Assembly (NCBI GenBank): GCA_900550035.1
Contig: URQS01000048.1
Location: 1 to 24,485, forward strand
Length of the DNA stretch: 24,485 bases
From: an uncultured Prevotella sp.
GTDB lineage: Bacteria; Bacteroidota; Bacteroidia; Bacteroidales; Bacteroidaceae
Reading direction: 5' to 3'
This document shows, in pieces, positions 8,045-13,939 of this stretch (positions are counted from its first letter, which is position 1; the number at the start of each line of letters is the position of its first letter). The notes beneath the pieces are model-generated. The model saw only the letters and a list, made by a program, of their open reading frames with translations. It was not told the DNA's origin and made no database searches. The position numbers were made by a program, and so were the translations under genes.

Positions 8045-8851
8045 CTATTCTTCTCTAAACTTCTTTTTCTTGAATTCTTCGGGAGCGGCTTCGCGCATGG
8101 CATATCGCTCCTTGTTGCTGAGACGTGGCTTCTTCTCCTTGGCTTGCGCCTTCAGAGCCTTGAGTGCCGACATCTCGCCCTCGCAGCATCCTGCCACCAC
8201 GATGACTATCTCGCCGCGCGGCTCTGTCTGCTGGAAGTGGGCTATTATCTCCTTGAGTGATCCGCGTACACTCTCTTCGTGCAGCTTGGATATCTCGCGG
8301 CATACGCTGGCCTGGCGCTCCTCGCCGAATACTTCGGCAAACTGCTCCAATGTCTTGACCAGACGGTAGGGCGACTCGTAGAATATCATTGTGCGCGTCT
8401 CGCTGCGCAAGGCGTCGAGAAGCGTCTGGCGTCCCTTCTTCTGCGGCAGGAAACCTTCGAAGCAGAAGCGGTCGCATGGCAGTCCGGAACTGACGATGGC
8501 AGGTACGAAAGCCGTTGCACCCGGCAGACACTGCACCGTGATGCCAGCCTTGGCAGCCTCGCGGGCAAGGAAGAAGCCCGGGTCGCTGATGCCAGGAGTG
8601 CCAGCGTCGCTGATGAGCGCTATTGTCTCGCCAGCCTTCAGTCGCTCTACGATGGCGGCACTGGTGCCGTGCTCGTTGAACTTATGATGCGACATGAGAC
8701 GGTTCTGTATGTCGAAATGCTTGAGCAGAATGCCCGACGTGCGTGTGTCTTCAGCAAGCACGAGGTCGGCCTCTCTCAATATACGGATGGCACGCATTGT
8801 CATGTCCTCCATGTTTCCCACCGGAGTGGGCACTATATACAATATCCCCAT
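8045..8851 (-). CDS. rsmI: 16S rRNA (cytidine(1402)-2'-O)-methyltransferase RsmI
   Basis: A 268-aa SAM-dependent tetrapyrrole-methylase-fold protein that 2'-O-methylates C1402 in the 16S rRNA decoding centre. It starts MGILYIVPTPVGN, the typical RsmI opening, followed by EADLVLAEDTRTSG (residues 27-40), SDAGTPGISDPG (81-92, cofactor-site loop), LPGATAFVPA (109-118) and FYESPYRL (157-164). The C-terminus is a short basic tail (LSNKERYAMREAA...). The start at 8851 is chosen from the family N-terminus; the frame stays open upstream to 9049 but that part shows no homology and runs past the promoter. First gene of an apparent operon with the lipoprotein and the permease. Confidence 0.93.
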   Translation of the reverse strand: MGILYIVPTPVGNMEDMTMRAIRILREADLVLAEDTRTSGILLKHFDIQNRLMSHHKFNEHGTSAAIVERLKAGETIALISDAGTPGISDPGFFLAREAAKAGITVQCLPGATAFVPAIVSSGLPCDRFCFEGFLPQKKGRQTLLDALRSETRTMIFYESPYRLVKTLEQFAEVFGEERQASVCREISKLHEESVRGSLKEIIAHFQQTEPRGEIVIVVAGCCEGEMSALKALKAQAKEKKPRLSNKERYAMREAAPEEFKKKKFREE

Positions 8852-8859
8852 ATTGGCGA

Positions 8860-8891
8860 CAAATATAGCTATATTAATCAAGAATGGCAAA
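8860..8891 (-). promoter_or_regulatory. Promoter of rsmI, predicting a near-leaderless mRNA
   Basis: On the minus strand TTTG (complement of 8888-8891) and TATATTTG (complement of 8860-8867) are separated by 20 bp, an exact consensus match. The predicted start lies only a few bases before the ATG at 8851, so the transcript would have almost no 5' leader. Confidence 0.7.
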
Positions 8892-8906
8892 AAAAGAAGC
8901 CCTTTC

Positions 8907-8938
8907 TTTGCAATTTTTAAAACGTATTCGTAATTTTG
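8907..8938 (+). promoter_or_regulatory. Promoter of the AI-2E/PerM family gene
   Basis: TTTG (8907-8910), 20 bp, TAATTTTG (8931-8938): an exact match to the Bacteroidetes promoter consensus on the plus strand. The start would be near 8945, about 19 nt before the ATG at 8964. It is back to back with the rsmI promoter; the two -33 elements lie about 15 bp apart. Confidence 0.7.
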
Positions 8939-8963
8939 TACCCATTGAAATCGCATTTTATAT

Positions 8964-10040
8964 ATGTTGGAACAGAAAATCACATTTGACAAATTCATAC
9001 GTTGGACAGCCGTATTACTTATAACGGTGGCTGTTTTTGCCGTGACCAACTATCTGAGCAGCGTGCTGTTGCCCTTCTTCATTGCGTGGCTATTCGCCTA
9101 CTTGATGTATCCTATGGTGAAGTTCATACAGTATCGCATGCGTGTCAAGGTGCGCGCACTTGCCATAATCATTGCTATGGCTGTGGTGCTGAGTGTGGTG
9201 GGACTGATGATATACTTCATCATTCCGCCCATGATAGGGCAGTTTCAGAAACTGTACGAGGTTCTGATGCACTGGCTCCACCAGACTACGCACACCAACG
9301 ACCTGACAACGCTCGTGAAGAACTGGATTGAAGAGAACCAGGAACAGGTGGAGCGATTCTTCAAGAGCAACGATTTCAAGGATGCTATACGCACCAGTAT
9401 GCCTAAGGTGTTTGCTGTGATAGGACAGACGGCAAACATAGTATTGAGCATTGTGGCATCGTGCATCACCTTATTATATATGTTCTTCATTCTGCTCGAC
9501 TACGAATTCCTTACTTCCAACTGGATAAAGATATTCCCCAAGAAGAACCGACCTTTCTGGCATGAGCTGGCAGGCGACGTAGAGCGCGAACTCAACAACT
9601 ACATACGCGGTCAGTGTCTGGTGGCGCTGTGCATGGGTGTGATGTTCTGCATCGGATTCAGCATAATGGATTTCCCTATGGCAATAGGTCTGGGCATACT
9701 CATCGGAGTAATGGATCTGGTGCCTTATCTGCACACCTTCGCCATCATTCCTACCGCCTTTCTTGCCATGCTCAAGGCGGCTGACACCGGACAGAACTTC
9801 TGGGTGGTGTTCGGTCTGGCTGTCGGACTGTTCTGCGTGGTGCAGATAATCACCGACATGATAGTAACGCCAAAGATTATGGGCAAGGCTATGGGGCTGA
9901 ATCCGGCTATTCTGCTGCTCTCGCTCTCTGTGTGGGGTGCGCTGCTGGGCTTCATCGGACTCATCATTGCTCTTCCCCTGACTACGCTCATCATTGCCTA
10001 CTGGCAGAGATACGTCACTAAGGAACACGAAGAGAATTAG
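8964..10040 (+). CDS. AI-2E family transporter (PerM/TqsA-like membrane protein)
   Basis: A 358-aa inner-membrane protein of the AI-2E transporter family. It shows an N-terminal pair of membrane helices, a third helix around residues 65-90, a soluble middle part, and the conserved C-terminal block VTPKIMGKAMGLNPAILLLS followed by GALLGFIGLIIALP. Family members include TqsA (autoinducer-2 export) and Na+/H+ antiporter-like proteins; the substrate cannot be told from sequence. It is divergent from rsmI and has its own promoter. No co-directional partner is close, the next gene starting 218 bp further on. Confidence 0.88.
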   Translation: MLEQKITFDKFIRWTAVLLITVAVFAVTNYLSSVLLPFFIAWLFAYLMYPMVKFIQYRMRVKVRALAIIIAMAVVLSVVGLMIYFIIPPMIGQFQKLYEVLMHWLHQTTHTNDLTTLVKNWIEENQEQVERFFKSNDFKDAIRTSMPKVFAVIGQTANIVLSIVASCITLLYMFFILLDYEFLTSNWIKIFPKKNRPFWHELAGDVERELNNYIRGQCLVALCMGVMFCIGFSIMDFPMAIGLGILIGVMDLVPYLHTFAIIPTAFLAMLKAADTGQNFWVVFGLAVGLFCVVQIITDMIVTPKIMGKAMGLNPAILLLSLSVWGALLGFIGLIIALPLTTLIIAYWQRYVTKEHEEN

Positions 10041-10121
10041 GAATTAGGAGTTAGGAATTTTGAATTGTTCTCGGCTACGCCTGCGATTTTGAATTATTCA
10101 ATTTTGAATTGTTCATGGCTG
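10034..10121. repeat. Short direct repeats after the AI-2E family gene
   Basis: The stop region runs into GAATTAGGAATTAGGAGTTAGG-like tandem heptads (from about 10034 to 10057). Two copies of AATTTTGAATTGTTC follow (10056-10070 and 10100-10114), each continuing into a related GGCTNCGC word. The function is unknown; the pattern looks like simple-repeat decay or a dispersed intergenic element. Confidence 0.5.
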
Positions 10122-10191
10122 CGCTAATTGTCCCAAATGACGGAAAACAAAGGGGATAAGTCGAACGGAAGGTAAATAAATACTGAATTAT

Positions 10192-10222
10192 TTTCGCATT
10201 CGGAATTTAATGTCTTACTTTG
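10192..10222 (+). promoter_or_regulatory. Weak promoter match before the TonB-receptor-like gene
   Basis: TTACTTTG (10215-10222) matches the -7 consensus at all but one position, and TTTC at 10192-10195 lies 19 bp upstream in the -33 place. The predicted start is near 10229, about 30 nt before the ATG at 10259. Two mismatches keep confidence modest. Confidence 0.4.
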
Positions 10223-10258
10223 TATGAATAAAAAAAACGAACTGAATATAAAACAAAG

Positions 10259-12760
10259 ATGCAAAAGAAACTAAATATAGCACTGCTGGCAATGTGCTGT
10301 GCCCCGGTCTGTGCTCAGACACATACCGACTCTATAGGCCAGCACAATCAGTTGGAGGTGGAGGCCGCCTATACATTTGCCGAGTCGCAGCTCGGACAGA
10401 ACGCCGACATATCGCAGGGCGTGACAATGGTCAATTCGAACAAGAATGTGTTTGCATCGGAGGTGAGCTATCAGTTTGCCCCGACACACCTGAGATATCG
10501 TGCCTACAACCCGATGTACAATGAGGTGTATATCAACGGAGTGCTGATGAACAATGCTGAGACAGGACAGTTCCGCTATCCTACAATCGGTGGCATAGGA
10601 GTGCAAGGGCTGCACTTTGACTCGTCGCTGCCGTTTGAAGACTTCGGCTATGGCATGACGGCATTGGGAGGCTCGAACAACTACAACTTCCGCGCTGCCG
10701 ACATGAAGCGTGGACAGCATATAGAGTGGACCGGATCAAACCGCAACTATACTATGGGCGGTGCCTACTCCTATGCATCGGGACTGAAAGAGAACGGATG
10801 GGCATTTGCCGGAACCCTGTCGTATCGCTGGGCTAAGCAGGGATATGTAGACGGCACACCGCTCAGATCGCTGTCGTACTATCTCAGCGTGCAGAAAGTG
10901 CTGAACGACAACCACTCATTGGCTTTCGCCACATGGGGCAGTCCGTCGAAGCGTGCACAGTATGGCGCTTCTACCGACGAGGCTTTCCAATTGGCTGACG
11001 ACCATCAGTACAATCCTTATTGGGGCTACTACAACGACAAGAAGCGCAACTCGCGTGTTGTGCGTGAGTTTGCTCCTACTGCATTGCTGACATGGGACTG
11101 GAACATCAACGAAAAGACACGACTGAGCACTTCGCTTCAGGGACAATACGCCTGGTACAGATGCACCCGATTGAACTACAACGGCGAGAATCCTTATGCC
11201 GACTCATGGCTGAAGATGCCAAGCTCGATATATAACGTGTGGAACCCATCTGACCCTGCCAACACTGCCGATGCCAAGGCACGATGGGAGAAGGCATGCA
11301 CGGAGTGGGCAGCCGACAAGTCAAATCGACAGCTTGACTGGGAACGCATGTACTGGTTTAACAGTCAGGTGGCAGCACAAGGCACCGATGCCATGTACTG
11401 GCTTGAAGCCCGCCACAACGACAACCTCAACGTGTCGATAGCCTCTACGCTCGACAAGCGCCTGACTGCCAAGAGCAGCTTGCGCGCCGGATTCAATTTA
11501 GCCACAAACAAGGGCATGCACTATCAGACCATAAACAGTCTGCTTGGTGCCACTCAGATGCACAACGTAAATACGTATGCCATAGCTCACTATCCGGCTG
11601 CTTCGGACAAGGTGCAATACGACCTCAACAACCGTGATGCCGTATTGGGCAAGGGCGACCGTCTGGGCTACGACTACAACATCCTGATGAATAAGGCTAA
11701 GGTGTGGGGTGCATATATTGAAGACTTCGGACCTTTGCACTATAGTCTTTCGGCACGCATGGGCTATCAGTCGATGCAGCGCGACGGCAAGATGCGCAAC
11801 GGTATGGCTGCCGACAACTCATTCGGCAAGAGTCGTACAAAGGACTTCTTCAATGGCGGACTGAAGTTAGGATCGTCACTCGATATGGGATGCGGTCATA
11901 CGCTGACATTCGGTATGGGATATGAGCAGCGCGCACCACAGGCTGTAGCTGTATTTGCTTCGCCTGAGGTGAACAACGACATCGCTGTCAATCTGAAGAA
12001 CGAGAAGGTGTTCAGTACAGAGGTGGGCTATATGTACAACGGCTCGTGGCTGCATGCCAACATCAATGGCTACTACTCGTACGTGAAGGACGCTGCCGAC
12101 TGGCAGAGCTTCTACATGGACAATACCAACGAACTGGTGTACAACTCAATAACCGGACTCAAGAAGAAGTATTACGGACTCGAAGCAGGACTGAAGTTTG
12201 ACATCTGCAAGACTCTCGACATGAAGCTGGTGGGCACCATAAGCGAGGCCAAGACTACCGGCAATGCACAGTCGCGCTACATGTTTGCCATCCAAGGCAC
12301 ATACAACGACGATGTGCTCCTCAGCAAGGACATGCACGAATCGGGCACTCCGCTCACAGCCGCAAGCCTCGGTGTCAACTATCATCAGCGCGGATGGACC
12401 GTAGGAGTAGACTGCAACTACTACGACCGCATATATCTCGACTACTCAACGTACAACCGCTTGCAGCAGATAGCTGACGGTGAGAGCCTTGAACAGGCGA
12501 AGGGTAAGGGCGGATTTATGCTCAACTGCTCAGTAGGACGTACAGCACGTGTGATGGGCGGACTGCTCGACATCAACCTCAGCATAACCAATCTCACCAA
12601 CAACCGTACCATCTGCACCGGCGGATATGAAAGCAACTACGACATGCGTCAGCCCAACACGGATGCAAGCGGAGCATCGCTGTACAACTTCGCAAAGAAT
12701 CCGCGCAAGTTTTACGCATTCGGTACAAGCGGCATGCTGAACATCACGTACAGCTTCTAA
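10259..12760 (+). CDS. TonB-dependent-receptor-like outer-membrane beta-barrel
   Basis: An 833-aa outer-membrane protein with a signal peptide cleaved after ~A19 (Pro-Val-Cys-Ala). Residues ~33-160 look like a receptor plug, with a YNPMYNEVYINGVLMNNAE segment (83-101) typical of Bacteroidetes TonB-dependent receptors. The rest is a long alternating-strand barrel rich in Tyr, Asn and Gly, ending in Phe (NITYSF), as expected for barrel insertion. The usual N-terminal carboxypeptidase-regulatory-like domain is missing and I see no obvious TonB box between the signal and the plug. No SusD-like partner gene follows, so it is not a standard SusCD pair; the substrate is unknown. It is monocistronic, followed by 623 bp of repeats. 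Confidence 0.85.
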   Translation: MQKKLNIALLAMCCAPVCAQTHTDSIGQHNQLEVEAAYTFAESQLGQNADISQGVTMVNSNKNVFASEVSYQFAPTHLRYRAYNPMYNEVYINGVLMNNAETGQFRYPTIGGIGVQGLHFDSSLPFEDFGYGMTALGGSNNYNFRAADMKRGQHIEWTGSNRNYTMGGAYSYASGLKENGWAFAGTLSYRWAKQGYVDGTPLRSLSYYLSVQKVLNDNHSLAFATWGSPSKRAQYGASTDEAFQLADDHQYNPYWGYYNDKKRNSRVVREFAPTALLTWDWNINEKTRLSTSLQGQYAWYRCTRLNYNGENPYADSWLKMPSSIYNVWNPSDPANTADAKARWEKACTEWAADKSNRQLDWERMYWFNSQVAAQGTDAMYWLEARHNDNLNVSIASTLDKRLTAKSSLRAGFNLATNKGMHYQTINSLLGATQMHNVNTYAIAHYPAASDKVQYDLNNRDAVLGKGDRLGYDYNILMNKAKVWGAYIEDFGPLHYSLSARMGYQSMQRDGKMRNGMAADNSFGKSRTKDFFNGGLKLGSSLDMGCGHTLTFGMGYEQRAPQAVAVFASPEVNNDIAVNLKNEKVFSTEVGYMYNGSWLHANINGYYSYVKDAADWQSFYMDNTNELVYNSITGLKKKYYGLEAGLKFDICKTLDMKLVGTISEAKTTGNAQSRYMFAIQGTYNDDVLLSKDMHESGTPLTAASLGVNYHQRGWTVGVDCNYYDRIYLDYSTYNRLQQIADGESLEQAKGKGGFMLNCSVGRTARVMGGLLDINLSITNLTNNRTICTGGYESNYDMRQPNTDASGASLYNFAKNPRKFYAFGTSGMLNITYSF

Positions 12761-12818
12761 AGCCATAACAAGAGAAGACTTTATATAAAACAGAGGGTGT
12801 CAAAAGTCACAGCAGTAC

Positions 12819-12862
12819 GCCACGAAGTGGCAGAAGCCCATAGCCCAGGGCAACACCCTGGG
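12819..12862. repeat. Pair of short hairpins inside the outer element
   Basis: GCCACGAAGTGGC (12819-12831) and CCCAGGG-CAACA-CCCTGGG (12844-12862) are perfect small stem-loops 12 nt apart. The series continues into the long hairpin at 12886. Such hairpin strings resemble dispersed intergenic palindromes; they may also end transcription from the receptor gene upstream. Confidence 0.55.
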
Positions 12863-12885
12863 TAAAAGTATCACAAATACCAATG

Positions 12886-12938
12886 CGCCCTGTAAGGGCA
12901 AAAGCGTTAATTATCAATGCTTTTGCCCTTGCAGGGCG
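12886..12938. repeat. Long REP-like hairpin (20-bp stem)
   Basis: CGCCCTGTAAGGGCAAAAGC (12886-12905) pairs with 12919-12938 at 19 of 20 positions, the exception being a T facing G (wobble in RNA). The loop is 13 nt. The single wobble-compatible change suggests the RNA or cruciform structure is maintained. Resembles REP-type palindromes; a link to a REP-associated transposase elsewhere in the genome is speculation. Confidence 0.65.
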
Positions 12939-12961
12939 TTTTGCTATTTTCAATCCGTACA

Positions 12962-13136
12962 GAGGGTGTGTCAAAATAGAAGTTAAAAGAAGTTTGTGCT
13001 TCGCTCGAAGTTAACAGAAGTTAGCGGACATATGTATAAATTGCTGAAAATAAAGCATTTGTCTGTTAACTTCCATCCATCGTAGATGGATTAACTTCTT
13101 CTTAACTTCCTCTAACTCCTATTTTGACACACCCTC
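12962..13136. mobile_element. MITE-like element with 24-bp terminal inverted repeats
   Basis: The ends at 12962-12985 and 13113-13136 are inverted copies matching at 23 of 24 bases; the outer 18 are GAGGGTGTGTCAAAATAG. The length is about 175 bp with no coding capacity. The inside holds a further inverted pair, GAAGTTAACAGA (13007-13018) with 13062-13073, and a TCCATC-gta-GATGGA hairpin (13076-13090), so the element could fold almost completely. Termini plus small size fit a miniature inverted-repeat transposable element. Its ends resemble those of the outer element, suggesting nested insertion of related elements. No clear target-site duplication was identified. Confidence 0.6.
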
Positions 13137-13149
13137 CTATGTGCTTTTT

Positions 13150-13162
13150 GGGCTTTCAGCCC
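13150..13162. other. Small GGGCT/AGCCC hairpin
   Basis: GGGCT-TTC-AGCCC is preceded by TTTTT on its left side. On the minus strand it is followed by an A-to-T context resembling a weak terminator. It lies between the inner and outer right ends of the nested repeats. Confidence 0.35.
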
Positions 13163-13291
13163 GCTTTGTTTGACTTTTGACATATCCTCTGTCTTTTTTC
13201 GTTTGGCTGATTGTTTCGCCAAAATTCAGATAACTGACTTATACTTAGTAAGTATTTGCAGTCAAACAATATCAAAGAAATGCCGATAAAA

Positions 13292-13323
13292 TTTGGCGGT
13301 GAGCAAAAAAACTCGTACCTTTG
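13292..13323 (+). promoter_or_regulatory. Promoter of the L31 gene
   Basis: TTTG (13292-13295), 20 bp, TACCTTTG (13316-13323): an exact consensus match. Transcription would start near 13330, giving a leader of ~55 nt before the ATG at 13384. Confidence 0.75.
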
Positions 13324-13383
13324 CAGCCGCTAATGCTTATAACAAGCGAAATTTTTTATTAACAATATAACAATAAAATCAAA

Positions 13384-13635
13384 ATGAAGAAGGGAATTCA
13401 TCCAGAAAACTATCGCCCCGTCGTATTTAAGGATATGTCCAACGGCGATATGTTCCTTACAAAGTCTACATGCAAGACTACAGAGACAGTAGAATTTGAA
13501 GGCGAAACTTACCCGGTGGTAAAAGTCGAAATCTCAAGCACATCTCACCCGTTCTATACTGGTAAGAGCAAGCTCGTCGATACAGCCGGTCGCGTAGACA
13601 AGTTCATGAGCCGTTACGCTAAGGTTCGCAAGTAA
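13384..13635 (+). CDS. rpmE2: 50S ribosomal protein L31 type B
   Basis: An 83-aa protein with the type B L31 sequence: it starts MKKGIHPENYRPVVFKDM and contains SSTSHPFYTGKSKLVDTAGRVDKF (residues ~52-75), the conserved C-terminal part. It lacks the CxxC zinc ligands of zinc-binding L31, having only one Cys (C30), so it is the zinc-independent form. It sits in the large ribosomal subunit near the bridge to the 30S head. It is monocistronic, with its own consensus promoter and a strong terminator. Confidence 0.95.
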   Translation: MKKGIHPENYRPVVFKDMSNGDMFLTKSTCKTTETVEFEGETYPVVKVEISSTSHPFYTGKSKLVDTAGRVDKFMSRYAKVRK

Positions 13636-13701
13636 GGAAAAGCGAGATTTTACATATAGACCTTTCGAAATAGACTCGTTCTATTTTCAGATAAAACAAA
13701 T

Positions 13702-13751
13702 AAAGTGCGTTCAATCGTAGTTGCATATACGAGTTGAACGCACTTTTTTTT
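13702..13751 (+). terminator. Intrinsic terminator of the L31 gene
   Basis: A 13-bp perfect outer stem (13702-13714 with 13734-13746; core AGTGCGTTCAA/TTGAACGCACT) and an inner TCGTA/TACGA stem, followed by a T-run to 13751. It lies ~66 nt past the stop codon. Confidence 0.9.
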
Positions 13752-13788
13752 GTGCCTATGCTTTACCAATGGATTTGTATGGCAAAAA

Positions 13789-13894
13789 AAATGTAGTCCT
13801 TTTGCTCTTCAAAAGGACTACATTTGGAGTGCAAAAGGACTCCTTTTGAAGAGCAAAAGGGCTACATTTGGAATGCAAAAGGACTCCTTTTGAA
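13789..13894. repeat. Tandem 44-bp palindromic units between L31 and the mannosidase gene
   Basis: The region opens with a perfect 16-bp stem, AAATGTAGTCCTTTTG (13789-13804) with 13810-13825, and a CTCTT loop. Overlapping it are two direct copies of a 44-bp unit, 13807-13850 and 13851-13894. Each holds CTACATTTGGA and the palindrome CAAAAGGACTCCTTTTG (13832-13848 and 13876-13892). It lies between convergent genes. The block contains no ORF of note; its function could be mRNA 3'-end folding, protein binding or a dispersed repeat. It covers most of the gene-free gap 13636-13939 after the L31 terminator. Confidence 0.75.
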
Positions 13895-13905
13895 TTATGA
13901 GGGTT

Positions 13906-13927
13906 GAATGTTGGGGATTCAACATTC
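13906..13927 (-). terminator. Hairpin just past the mannosidase stop
   Basis: GAATGTTG (13906-13913) pairs perfectly with CAACATTC (13920-13927) around a 6-nt loop, 12 nt downstream of the GH92 stop on the minus strand. No strong T-run follows, so it is a weak terminator candidate, possibly helped by the palindromic repeats beyond it. Confidence 0.4.
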
Positions 13928-13939
13928 GGATTTCAGCAT

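Larger units (their letters stand above)
12790..13192. repeat. Outer inverted-repeat-bounded element (~403 bp, no gene)
   Basis: The left end ACAGAGGGTGTCAAAAGTCA (12790-12809) is an imperfect inverted copy of the right end at 13171-13192; both contain TGTCAAAAGTCA on the inward-reading strand and ACAGAGG at the outer tip. The interior codes for nothing recognisable but holds several hairpins and a second, nested inverted-repeat element. Terminal inverted repeats around non-coding DNA suggest a non-autonomous mobile element (MITE-like) or a composite of several. No transposase is present. This fills most of the gene-free stretch 12761-13383; the remainder is the L31 promoter and leader. Confidence 0.55.

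Noticed and set aside
8852..9049. An N-terminal extension of RsmI up to 9049
   Set aside because: The extra 66 residues precede the conserved MGILYIVPTPVGN start, overlap the divergent gene and cross the predicted promoter.
12790..13192. A complete insertion sequence
   Set aside because: No transposase frame fits inside; only inverted ends and hairpins are present, so a non-autonomous element is the most that can be claimed.
13789..13894. Repeats resembling a CRISPR array
   Set aside because: Only two adjacent 44-bp copies with no spacers between them, internal palindromes throughout, and no cas genes in the window.
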